Positions 47,366 through 55,045 of a stretch of 64,000 nt of DNA are shown here, piece by piece. Position numbers and translations under genes: made by a program. Source of the stretch: Aeromonas lacus (lineage in GTDB: Bacteria; Pseudomonadota; Gammaproteobacteria; Enterobacterales; Aeromonadaceae); assembly GCF_000764665.1 (NCBI RefSeq), contig NZ_JRGM01000147.1, positions 124,001 through 188,000 on the forward strand. Direction: 5' to 3'. The notes beneath the pieces are model-generated. The model had not been told where the DNA came from. It made no database searches and worked only from the letters and a program-made list of their open reading frames with translations. How positions within the stretch are numbered: the first letter of the stretch is position 1; every line of letters starts with the position of its first letter.

Positions 47366-48102
47366 GGGTCGTCACCCTGCTCGCCGTCCTCTGCGCCATC
47401 GCCCTGCTGATCGGCGGCGTGCTGCTCTGGTCGGCGGCACCGACTGCGCAGGTGGCTCGCCAGCAAGGCGTACCTGCCGCCAGCAACCATCACCACGATC
47501 CCGTGCAAGAGGCTGCCGATGAGCTGCAGGAGCGCTATCGCACCTTTATCTCGGCCCAGAGCAGCCTGACTGTGCCCACCGATATCACCCTCGCCAGCCT
47601 GCAAATCCTCTTCGACGAGCGGGAGCAACTGCGCCAGCAGAGCTTCACCCCGACTGAACAGGAGCTGCTGTTTGCCGAAGATAGGTTAATGGAGCAGTGG
47701 ACCCTGCGCCGCAAGGCGCTGGCGGAGGCAAAGGATGGCGACAAGCAGATGCTGGCCAACGAGCTGGAGCTCTGGCTGGCGGCGCAGCCCCAGTGGTTTC
47801 AGGAGGCCGAAGCCAACGGCCGCCTGCTGGGCGAGCTGCAGGCGCTGGAGCAGATGGAGCCAGCCAGACGGGATGCCCTGTTGCTTGAGAAGGCGGGGCC
47901 GGAAGCGGTGGATAGGATGCATCAGCTCGAACAGGATCGGCAGGGATTCAAGGAGCAGCTCAATGGCTATCTGGCCGAGCTGGGGCAGTTACCCGCCACC
48001 GCCAGAACCGAACAGCAGCAGGAGCTGCTGGCCCGCTGGTTCGAGCCACAGCAGTGGCGCCGGGTCGAAGCGCTCACCCGGATGAAGCTGGGGGAACAGT
48101 AA
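47362..48102 (+). CDS. lifO: Lipase foldase (lipase chaperone, LifO family), short and divergent
   Basis: 246 residues. One N-terminal membrane helix (VVTLLAVLCAIALLIGGVLLW) anchors the protein in the inner membrane; the rest is helical and periplasmic. The C-terminal helices (LELWLAAQPQWFQEAE; RTEQQQELLARWFEPQQWRRVEAL) fit the lipase chaperone family. It overlaps the lipase stop (ATGA), so one-to-one production is expected. It is shorter than most LifO proteins, and the conserved motif of the first mini-domain, usually RxxFDYxLSA, is only seen as the degenerate RYRTFISAQ. Confidence 0.85.
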   Translation: MRVVTLLAVLCAIALLIGGVLLWSAAPTAQVARQQGVPAASNHHHDPVQEAADELQERYRTFISAQSSLTVPTDITLASLQILFDEREQLRQQSFTPTEQELLFAEDRLMEQWTLRRKALAEAKDGDKQMLANELELWLAAQPQWFQEAEANGRLLGELQALEQMEPARRDALLLEKAGPEAVDRMHQLEQDRQGFKEQLNGYLAELGQLPATARTEQQQELLARWFEPQQWRRVEALTRMKLGEQ

Positions 48103-48109
48103 ACCAATG

Positions 48110-48136
48110 ACAAGGGGCCCGCGATGGGCCCCTTGT
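48110..48136. terminator. Bidirectional terminator after the lipase operon
   Basis: ACAAGGGGCCC-GCGAT-GGGCCCCTTGT lies between two convergent stops. T tracts are short. Confidence 0.7.
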
Positions 48137-48146
48137 TGTGGTGCGC

Positions 48147-48860
48147 TTATTGCGGCTTGTTGGTCGCCGGCAGCGGCTGCCAGGTGAGGCGAGTCACCTG
48201 ATTGCCCTGCACCTCGCACTTGAGGCTCAGCTCCTGCCAACCCTTCTCCTGACGCAAGGAGACATCGCCCGCGATCCCCTGTTCGCCAATCTTCAGCTTC
48301 TCCTGCTCGAAGATCACCTTGTCGCCACCAGCCAGCTCCATCAGCTTGCCGTTGCAGAGCCAGTGGGCGAGCTCCGCCCCCTTGAGCTTGACGCTGCCCT
48401 TGGCGGCCTTCTGTTCGACAGCACCGGGGGCAAAGAGCTTGCTCAGCTCGGCGGCCCGTTTGGTGAGCCACTCCTGACGCTGCTGCATGCTCATCTTGCT
48501 GACGAACTCGGCAGGTTGCCCCTTTTCGTCCAGCCACCGGGTCAGCTTGCCACTGTCGTCAAAGGCGAACTGGGCAGCGGGCTCTTTCACCCCGAACAGC
48601 TTGCCGCCCTTGAAGTAGTAGCGGCTCTCCCCCTCCAGCTTGCCCAGCTCATTCATAATGGGCACGGCGATGATGACGGGGGTGCCATCGACCCAGGCCT
48701 TGATGTCGACGCCGTCGTGGCTGAAGAGACGGGTATCGAGGGCACTGGCGGCCCCCTTTTCCATCAGGGAGAACTGTTCGGCAAGAGTTGCCGCCAGAGA
48801 CGGCAGGGAGCAGAGCCCCAGCCCCAAGCCGAGGCTCAGAGCGATCACGGTATTGCGCAT
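48147..48860 (-). CDS. Periplasmic protein of unknown function
   Basis: 237 residues. The signal peptide is NTVIALSLGLGLGLCSLPSLA, and AGGA precedes the ATG. The mature part is polar with beta-rich stretches (DGTPVIIAVPIMNELGKLEGE; YYFKGGKLFGV; FAFDDSGKLTRWLDE), which recall YD-repeat-like edges, and one Cys pair (WLCNGK, LKCEVQ). No family is recognised. It shares its orientation with the thioesterase gene 32 bases upstream and may be cotranscribed with it. Confidence 0.7.
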   Translation of the reverse strand: MRNTVIALSLGLGLGLCSLPSLAATLAEQFSLMEKGAASALDTRLFSHDGVDIKAWVDGTPVIIAVPIMNELGKLEGESRYYFKGGKLFGVKEPAAQFAFDDSGKLTRWLDEKGQPAEFVSKMSMQQRQEWLTKRAAELSKLFAPGAVEQKAAKGSVKLKGAELAHWLCNGKLMELAGGDKVIFEQEKLKIGEQGIAGDVSLRQEKGWQELSLKCEVQGNQVTRLTWQPLPATNKPQ

Positions 48861-48892
48861 ATGTGTCCTGTGTGTTGGCCGAAAGGCCCGGG

Positions 48893-49288
48893 TTAACTCT
48901 CTATCAACCAGGCCCGCAGCCCCTCCCGGTGAGTCTCGCTCAGAGGGATGGATTGCCGTGCCCGATAGTCAAAATGGATCAGGGTCGTCTCGCCGGTGAC
49001 GGCCAGCTCCCCCTGCTGCCAGGCTTCCTGCCAGATGGTGAAGGAGCTGCTGCCGATGCGGCGCACACCGGTCTTGATGGTGACCGGCTGGCCGTAGAAC
49101 AGCTCCCGTTTGAACTGCACCGTATAGCCCGCGATGATCAGGTGCCAGTCATGCACATCCAGCTCGGGCGAAAAGATCCGGAACAGGGGATCCCGCGCTG
49201 ACTCAAACCAGACCGCCGGCACCGTATTGTTGATGTGACCGAGGGCATCAGTCTCCTGAAAGCGGGGTTGGATCTGCATTTCCAGCAT
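48893..49288 (-). CDS. Acyl-CoA thioesterase, 4-hydroxybenzoyl-CoA thioesterase (hotdog) family
   Basis: 131 residues, one hotdog fold. The catalytic Asp lies in FQETDALGHINNTVPAVWFE, the YbgC/FcbJ-like signature. AAGGAG nine bases before the ATG supports the start. It is cytoplasmic; the acyl-CoA substrate is not determined. The periplasmic-protein gene follows 32 bases downstream, sgrR lies 50 bases upstream on the same strand. Confidence 0.88.
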   Translation of the reverse strand: MLEMQIQPRFQETDALGHINNTVPAVWFESARDPLFRIFSPELDVHDWHLIIAGYTVQFKRELFYGQPVTIKTGVRRIGSSSFTIWQEAWQQGELAVTGETTLIHFDYRARQSIPLSETHREGLRAWLIES

Positions 49289-49338
49289 GGCGGGTGACTC
49301 CTTGTCGTTGAACCGCGCTCAGGCTAACGCGCCCCGCA

Positions 49339-51057
49339 TCAGGACTCAAGCTCCCCGCCATCGCCCTGTGCCTGACCAACCAGCTCGGGTCGCAGCCAGG
49401 CGCTGCGAAAATCGAACCAGCCGAGCGCCGTCATCCGCACCCCGTGCACGCCGGTACGGCTCTCCAGCTCAAGCCAGTGGTGAAACAGCGGCACAAACCA
49501 GCCCTGCTGCTGCACCCGGGCCATCAGGGCACGCGGGCCGGGTTCGGAGCTGCTGGCGCGCCACTGCGTCAACCCCTGCCACAACGGCAGCTGACTGGCC
49601 CACACCCGGCGCAGCAGCGGAGTGCCCAGCAACCAGCCGTAGGGGGCAAAGGGCCCCTCATGCTCAAGGTTGAGAGTACCAAGCCAGAGATCCACATCCT
49701 CATCCTCACCACTCACCCAGCGGCCGTAATCAAGGGTGCGCACCTCCAGCTCAATTCCCTGCGACCCTAGCAGATCGGCCATGGCGCCGGCACACTCGTT
49801 GAACTCGATATGCTGGTTGAAGCAGGCGAGCACCAGCCGCTGTGGCAGGCTCTGTGGCCGGGGCTGCGGCGGTGGCAGCGTCTCACGCCAGTGGGGCAGC
49901 ATGCCGAGGGCGCTGGTCCAGCCCCGTTGCAGCTCGGGGGCAACCCGTCCCATCAGGGCTACCGGACTGAGCAGCTGAATGATCCAGTAGCGCAGCGCAG
50001 GATCCTGCAAGGCGCAGGAGCGCTCATCCTGCAGCAGGAAGTAGCAACCCGATTCGAGCTCCGACTCGCCGCGCATGGAGCCAAGCTCCGGGCTGTCGCG
50101 ACCCAGCTGCAGGTGGCTCTCCAACCGCTCCGCCAGCTCCGGCAGCATCCAGATGTCGATCTCGTCGAGCAGAGCGCGCAGACCGAAGTAGTCGTCAAAA
50201 GCGGCGAGGCGCAGTTGAAGCGGGTCGTTGGCGATCACCCGATAGGGGCCGGTGCCCACCGGTTGCAGGGCAAAGCCCGCCTCCCCCTTGAGCTCACGCG
50301 GCAAAATGGCCGCCACCGGCTCGGCCAGCAGGTCGGGCAGCAGAGGATCCGGGCTGTCGAGATAGAGATCCAGGGTACGCGGCCAGGGGCTCTCCAGACG
50401 TGCCAGATGGGCGAACAGCGGGCGATCCCGCAAGGCCAGCAGACTCTCCATCACATCCTCCACCACCAGCTCGCGACCGTGGTGAAAGCGCACCGCCGGG
50501 CGCAGGTAGAAACGCCAGTGGCAGAGGCCGACCTGCTCCCAGTGGTGAGCCAGATCGCCCTCGATTTCCCCATTTTCCTCATTTCGCCGGGTGAGGCCGT
50601 TGAAGATCTGGCGACTGAGATGCACTTCAGAGCGACGCATCGGGCCGGTGGGCAGCAACTGCGGCAGTGGCCGGTAGTAGGGCACTCGCAGGATCTGGCG
50701 TCCCTCGCGGGTGGCCTGACCCAGCTGCTCGATCAGCAGCGGGGTGAGCAGATCGAGGCGATCCTCCGCCAGCCGCACCGCCTGCGCCAGCTGGCCCTGA
50801 CTGAGCAGATCCCGCAAGCGGCGCCGGGTCAGGCTCTCCTGACTGTCGAGCAGGGTGAGCCTGGAACGCCGACCCCGCCCAGCTTCCGCCGTCCAGTTGA
50901 GCCAGCCCTGATCCTGCATACGGCGCAACAACAGGCGAGCATTGCGCGGGGTGCAGCAGAGCAGCTCCGCCACCTCGGCGAGACTGATCTCCCGCTCGTC
51001 GCTGCCAAGCAGCTGGGCGAGTCGTTGAAATTGCTGATAGAGGCGACCGGTCGGCAT
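49339..51057 (-). CDS. sgrR: Sugar-phosphate stress regulator SgrR
   Basis: 572 residues. I start at MPTGRLYQQFQRLAQLLG, which aligns with E. coli SgrR (MPSARLQQQF) and has AGGA upstream. The N-terminal winged-helix domain (CCTPRNARLLLRRMQDQGWLNW; GRGRRSRL) is followed by an SBP_bac_5-like sensor domain beginning near residue 150 (RRSEVHLSRQIFNGLTRRNEENG). The closing GVRMTALGWFDFRSAW is conserved. In E. coli SgrR detects glucose-phosphate stress and activates the divergent sgrS. Here a short ORF with an SgrT-like motif lies in the same divergent position. Confidence 0.93.
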   Translation of the reverse strand: MPTGRLYQQFQRLAQLLGSDEREISLAEVAELLCCTPRNARLLLRRMQDQGWLNWTAEAGRGRRSRLTLLDSQESLTRRRLRDLLSQGQLAQAVRLAEDRLDLLTPLLIEQLGQATREGRQILRVPYYRPLPQLLPTGPMRRSEVHLSRQIFNGLTRRNEENGEIEGDLAHHWEQVGLCHWRFYLRPAVRFHHGRELVVEDVMESLLALRDRPLFAHLARLESPWPRTLDLYLDSPDPLLPDLLAEPVAAILPRELKGEAGFALQPVGTGPYRVIANDPLQLRLAAFDDYFGLRALLDEIDIWMLPELAERLESHLQLGRDSPELGSMRGESELESGCYFLLQDERSCALQDPALRYWIIQLLSPVALMGRVAPELQRGWTSALGMLPHWRETLPPPQPRPQSLPQRLVLACFNQHIEFNECAGAMADLLGSQGIELEVRTLDYGRWVSGEDEDVDLWLGTLNLEHEGPFAPYGWLLGTPLLRRVWASQLPLWQGLTQWRASSSEPGPRALMARVQQQGWFVPLFHHWLELESRTGVHGVRMTALGWFDFRSAWLRPELVGQAQGDGGELES

Positions 51058-51156
51058 AAAAGAGGAAATCCTGTTGCTGTAAGTCATCAGTTTTTACTTC
51101 CGCATTTTAACTCAATACTGACGATGACGCTGAGCAACATCATAAGGAGTCTCATC

Positions 51157-51333
51157 ATGAGCCATCACATCGAGCCAAAACCGAACCGGATCCAGCAGAT
51201 CCTGCGCCGTTACTTCAAGCGGATCCTGCCACGCCCGCTGCCGTTTATCGAAGATCCCATGCAGCAGCTCAACCGCCTGATGCAGTGGGATATGAACCAG
51301 ATCGATGACAAGGAGTATCGCCGCCGCCTCTGA
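51157..51333 (+). CDS. Small protein, possible SgrT homologue
   Basis: 58 residues, divergent from sgrR. AAGGAG lies seven bases before the ATG, a strong start. The sequence is basic (NRIQQILRRYFKRILPRP) and ends QLNRLMQWDMNQIDDKEYRR. The block LMQWD is shared with E. coli SgrT (LEGLMQWDDRN), which inhibits the glucose PTS transporter during glucose-phosphate stress. The position next to sgrR matches sgrS/sgrT. I see no strong terminator before metY, so whether it lies on an SgrS-type small RNA is unclear. Confidence 0.6.
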   Translation: MSHHIEPKPNRIQQILRRYFKRILPRPLPFIEDPMQQLNRLMQWDMNQIDDKEYRRRL

Positions 51334-51430
51334 GTGCGAGCCGTGCCAGCCACTCGGGACGGGCATCCCCTGCGGGAGCAATTGCTTTGCCGGATCTTGC
51401 TGTTTACATCGGCCACGGGCCTGATAGATT

Positions 51431-51446
51431 GGACGTCTATCCATCT
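51431..51446 (+). promoter_or_regulatory. Candidate MetJ (met box) operator upstream of metY
   Basis: Two adjacent 8-mers, GGACGTCT and ATCCATCT, match the met box AGACGTCT at 7 and 5 of 8 positions. They lie about 40 bases before the metY start. They fit methionine repression, the usual control of such genes. Confidence 0.6.
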
Positions 51447-51483
51447 ATAAATGCCATAAGCAACATCCAACAAGGAGTGTGTG

Positions 51484-52752
51484 ATGAAAGATGCGACCCT
51501 GGCCCTGCACCACGGCTTTTCCAACGACCCCACCACCAAGGCGGTCGCCGTGCCCATCTACCAGACGGTGGCCTACGAGTTCGACAGCGCCCAACACGGG
51601 GCGGATCTGTTCAATCTGGCGGTGCCGGGCAACATCTACACCCGCATCATGAACCCCACCAACGATGTGCTGGAGCAGCGGATGGCCGCGCTGGAAGGGG
51701 GGATCGCCGCGCTGGTGGTCTCGGCAGGTTCCGCCGCCATAACCTACGCCATTCAGGCGCTGACCGCCGCCGGTGACAACATCGTCTCCACGCCCCAGCT
51801 CTATGGTGGCACCTACACCCTGTTCGCCCACATGCTGCCGAGTTTCGGGGTCGAGGTGCGCTTCGCCAGGGATGACAGCGCCGAGGCCATCGCCGCCCTG
51901 ATCGACGACAAGACCAAGGCGGTCTACTGCGAGAGCATCGGCAACCCGGCGGGCAACATCGTCGATCTGGCCGCGCTGGCCAAGGCGGCCCATGCCCGTG
52001 GCGTGCCGCTGATTGTCGACAACACGGTCGCCACCCCGGTGCTGTGCAAACCGATCGAGCACGGCGCCGACATCGTCGTCCACAGCCTCACCAAATATGT
52101 CGGCGGCCACGGCAACTCGCTGGGTGGCGTCATCGTCGATTCGGGCAAGTTCCCCTGGGCGGATCACGCCGAGCGCTTCCCCCAACTGACCAAACCCGAG
52201 CCCTCCTACCACGGGGTGGTCTATACCGAGGCCTTTGGCCCGGCCGCCTTTATCGGGCGGGTACGCACCGTGCCGCTGCGCAATACCGGCGCGGCGCTGG
52301 CGCCGATGAACGCCTTCCTGCTGTTGCAGGGGCTGGAGACCCTGAGCCTGCGCATGGAGCGCCACGTCGACAACGCCCTGCGGGTCGCCAACCACCTCAA
52401 GCATCACCCCAAGGTGGCCTGGGTCAGCTATGCCGGTCTGCCGGGTCACCCCCACTATCTGCTGGCAGAGAAGTACATGACCGGTCGCCCCTCGGCCATC
52501 CTCTCGTTCGGTCTGAAGGATGGTTATGAAGCGGGCGTGCGATTCTACGATGCGCTCAAGATCTTCAAGCGGCTGGTCAATATCGGCGATGCCAAGTCGC
52601 TGGCCTGCCACCCCGCCTCCACCACTCATCGCCAGCTGAGCGAGGAGGAGCAGGCCAAGGCTGGCGTAAAACCCGAGATGATCCGGCTGTCGGTCGGGAT
52701 CGAGGCGATCGAGGACATTCTGGCGGATCTGGATCAGGCGCTGGAGGCCTGA
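51484..52752 (+). CDS. metY: O-acetylhomoserine sulfhydrylase (MetY-type, Cys/Met PLP family)
   Basis: 422 residues. The PLP lysine is in VHSLTKYVGGHGNSLGG. SAGSAAITYAIQALTAAGDNIV and YTRIMNPTNDVLEQRMAALEGG are family blocks; HPASTTHRQLSEEEQAKAGV closes the substrate site. It makes homocysteine from O-acetylhomoserine and sulfide, or O-acetylhomoserine aminocarboxypropyltransferase activity more generally. Start: ATG at 51484, six bases after AAGGAG; a GTG directly before it is the alternative. A MetJ-like site precedes it and a terminator follows. Confidence 0.93.
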   Translation: MKDATLALHHGFSNDPTTKAVAVPIYQTVAYEFDSAQHGADLFNLAVPGNIYTRIMNPTNDVLEQRMAALEGGIAALVVSAGSAAITYAIQALTAAGDNIVSTPQLYGGTYTLFAHMLPSFGVEVRFARDDSAEAIAALIDDKTKAVYCESIGNPAGNIVDLAALAKAAHARGVPLIVDNTVATPVLCKPIEHGADIVVHSLTKYVGGHGNSLGGVIVDSGKFPWADHAERFPQLTKPEPSYHGVVYTEAFGPAAFIGRVRTVPLRNTGAALAPMNAFLLLQGLETLSLRMERHVDNALRVANHLKHHPKVAWVSYAGLPGHPHYLLAEKYMTGRPSAILSFGLKDGYEAGVRFYDALKIFKRLVNIGDAKSLACHPASTTHRQLSEEEQAKAGVKPEMIRLSVGIEAIEDILADLDQALEA

Positions 52753-52764
52753 GTCAGTCAACGA

Positions 52765-52793
52765 GGGAGCGGGCATCAGCCCGCTCTCTTTTT
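52765..52793 (+). terminator. Intrinsic terminator of metY
   Basis: GAGCGGGC-ATCA-GCCCGCTC is followed by TCTTTTT. Confidence 0.9.
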
Positions 52794-52858
52794 ACTGCCG
52801 GTGAACCGCCCCCCTCGCCCATTCGTACACCCCATCCTGCCACCGAATCGAGGTCGTT

Positions 52859-53485
52859 ATGATAGTCCTGCACCACCTGAACAAATCCCGCTCCCAACGC
52901 ATCATCTGGCTGCTTGAAGAGCTGGGCCAGCCCTATGAGATCAAGACGTATCAGCGCGATGCCACCACCTTTCTGGCACCGCCCGAGCTCAAGGCCATCC
53001 ACCCCCTCGGCAAATCGCCGGTCATCGAGTTTGACGGTCGGGTATTGGCGGAATCGGGCGCCATCACCGAGTACCTGATTGCCCGCTACGCCCCAGATCG
53101 GCTGGCACCGGCACCAGATAGCCCGGAGTATCCCGAATACCTGCAGTGGCTTCACTTTGCCGAGAGCTCGGGCATTCTGCCACTGCTGCTCGACATGTTC
53201 GTGCGCAAGGATGGCAGCCCGATGCGCTTCCTGCCGGACTACGCCAAGGCGGAGTGTGCCAAGGTGCTGGGCTACCTCAATGAGGTACTGGCGAATCGCC
53301 ACTATCTGGTGGGGGAGCGCCTCTCCGGCGCCGACATCATGAACTCCTTTCTGGTGGATCTGCTGGCGCAAAGCGGCCAGCTGGCCAACTTCCCGCACCT
53401 GCAAGCCTACTGGCAGCGCCTCAATACCCATCCAGCCCGTCAAAAGGCGGTAGAGCTGGAGCGCGAGCTGGATCAGCACCCTTGA
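52859..53485 (+). CDS. Glutathione S-transferase
   Basis: 208 residues. The N-terminal thioredoxin-like domain contains LHHLNKSRSQRIIWLLEELGQPYE, the cis-proline loop GKSPVIEFDGRVLAESGAIT and the all-helical C-terminal domain with GERLSGADIMNSFLVDLL. The catalytic Ser of the beta/theta-type is likely in NKSRSQR. It detoxifies electrophiles with glutathione. It is monocistronic between two terminators. Confidence 0.9.
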   Translation: MIVLHHLNKSRSQRIIWLLEELGQPYEIKTYQRDATTFLAPPELKAIHPLGKSPVIEFDGRVLAESGAITEYLIARYAPDRLAPAPDSPEYPEYLQWLHFAESSGILPLLLDMFVRKDGSPMRFLPDYAKAECAKVLGYLNEVLANRHYLVGERLSGADIMNSFLVDLLAQSGQLANFPHLQAYWQRLNTHPARQKAVELERELDQHP

Positions 53486-53502
53486 CCCGAACTACCACCA
53501 TG

Positions 53503-53531
53503 CAAAACGCCCCGACTGTCGGGGCGTTTTG
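53503..53531. terminator. Bidirectional terminator
   Basis: CAAAACGCCCCGA-CTG-TCGGGGCGTTTTG lies between the convergent GST and EamA genes, with T runs on both strands. Confidence 0.9.
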
Positions 53532-53549
53532 TTATGCAGCGAGCGCGGT

Positions 53550-54449
53550 CTACTTGGTCGCAGGCACCTTGTCCCGACGCGACTTCCACCACCAGCGCAG
53601 CCGGATCTGAGAAATGAGCATCCCCGCCAGCATCAGGGCGCAACCGGCAATGGCGCGCTCATCCAGCGTTTCATCCAGCAACAATACGCCACCCACGGCG
53701 GCAAAGACAGTCTCCAGACTGAGGATGATGGCGGCGTGGGCCGGATGAGCGCCGCGCTGCCCCACCACCTGCAGGGTATAACCGACCCCGACCGACACCA
53801 GCCCGGCATAGAGCAGCGCCTGCCAACCGGCCACTGCGCCGCTTAACGTCGGGGTTTCGATAACAAAAGCAGTGGCGAGGCTGAGCAGGCCGCAGACCAC
53901 GAACTGCACCCCGGCGAGCTTGATGGGGGCAACCCGGTTGGAGTAGTGATCCACCAGCAGCAGGTGCACGGCCCAGAACAGGGCACCGACCACCTGCAGC
54001 AGATCGCCAAAGCCGATGGTGAACTCGTCGGTGACGCTCAACACATAGAGACCGGCCAGCGCGATGATGGCGCCGATCCAGGTATTGAGGCCACTCTTGT
54101 GGCGCAGCAGTAGCCCCAGTACTGGCACCAGAATGATGTAGAGCCCGGTGATGAAACCGGCCTTGGCTGCCGTAGTGTAGAGCAGCCCCACCTGTTGCAG
54201 GGAGGCGGCACAGAACAGCACCAGCCCGGCCAGCACACCACCGGTCAGCAGCTGGCGATGGTCGCCCGTGACGGCAACAGGTTGTCGGGATTTGAGCCAC
54301 CAGAGCAGCGGCAGCAGAGAGAGGGCGCCGAGCAGAAAGCGCAGGCCGTTGAAGGTGTATGGCCCCATATGATCCATCCCGAGACGCTGGGCGACAAAGC
54401 CCATGCCCCAGATGGTGGCAGCCATCAGCAACATCAGATTGGAACGCAT
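53550..54449 (-). CDS. EamA/DMT-family transporter
   Basis: 299 residues and ten helices in two EamA repeats. It starts NLMLLMAATIWGMGFVAQRLG with AAGGA upstream; the second repeat contains HAAIILSLETVFAAVGGVLLLDE and ends in a basic tail (RLRWWWKSRRDK). The Thr/Pro-poor helices and TIWGMGFVA motif are typical of RhaT/YdcZ-like members of the family. Substrate unknown. It faces a bidirectional terminator at its 3' end. Confidence 0.88.
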   Translation of the reverse strand: MRSNLMLLMAATIWGMGFVAQRLGMDHMGPYTFNGLRFLLGALSLLPLLWWLKSRQPVAVTGDHRQLLTGGVLAGLVLFCAASLQQVGLLYTTAAKAGFITGLYIILVPVLGLLLRHKSGLNTWIGAIIALAGLYVLSVTDEFTIGFGDLLQVVGALFWAVHLLLVDHYSNRVAPIKLAGVQFVVCGLLSLATAFVIETPTLSGAVAGWQALLYAGLVSVGVGYTLQVVGQRGAHPAHAAIILSLETVFAAVGGVLLLDETLDERAIAGCALMLAGMLISQIRLRWWWKSRRDKVPATK

Positions 54450-54521
54450 GATGATTCATCCTTAAATCAGCGTTTTGCGGGTTATCTGATCCAAGATACC
54501 CGTCTCACCACCCTCTTGTCT

Positions 54522-54962
54522 TTATGGCAGTGGATGTTTTACCAGCAGGGCGAAGAGCAGTACCAGCAGCATGTTGCCACGCAGGATCCAGATCACCCGG
54601 AATTGCTGCTGGATGGAGATCATCGGCGCCCGCCCCAGGCGCAGGGAGCGGCGCCAACGGTAGAAGAGGCGGCTGGGGTAATCGAGCGATCCCACGATCA
54701 CCAGAAAGAGCAGGGTCTGCATGCCGTGAGCCGGGTGGGCAAAGAGAGCCGCCAGCGAGCCGGCATGTTCGAGCGCCAGCAGACAACCGGTGGCAAAGAT
54801 GCCGAACAGGGCCAGTGCCGAGACCCCGTCCACCACCAACAGACGGCGCACCCGCACCATGTTGAGCCCGCGGCGGAAAATGAGGTATTCGATGCACAGG
54901 GCGAGCAGCAGCAGAATAATGCTGCCGTCATGGAGATGGCAGAGCAGAGAATGATTGAGCAT
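54522..54962 (-). CDS. DUF2214-type integral membrane protein
   Basis: 146 residues with four predicted helices. The core RVRRLLVVDGVSALALFGIFATGCLLAL and the C-terminal FRVIWILRGNMLLVLLFALLVKHP match the DUF2214 family. Function unknown. The ATG at 54962 follows a weak GAGAATT. It lies upstream of the EamA gene on the same strand by 70 bases and diverges from the diguanylate cyclase gene. Confidence 0.75.
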   Translation of the reverse strand: MLNHSLLCHLHDGSIILLLLALCIEYLIFRRGLNMVRVRRLLVVDGVSALALFGIFATGCLLALEHAGSLAALFAHPAHGMQTLLFLVIVGSLDYPSRLFYRWRRSLRLGRAPMISIQQQFRVIWILRGNMLLVLLFALLVKHPLP

Positions 54963-55045
54963 CAGCAAATTCTCACATCCTGCCTTTAGACGAGCCGAAC
55001 GCCATCATATATGCTGGTCTCACTCGAGCTGAAAAGGATCTCTTC

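Noticed and set aside
51334-51430. SgrS-like base-pairing RNA tail after the SgrT-like ORF
   Set aside because: I could not find a strong terminator with a T run or a clear ptsG-complementary stretch; kept only as a question in the findings.
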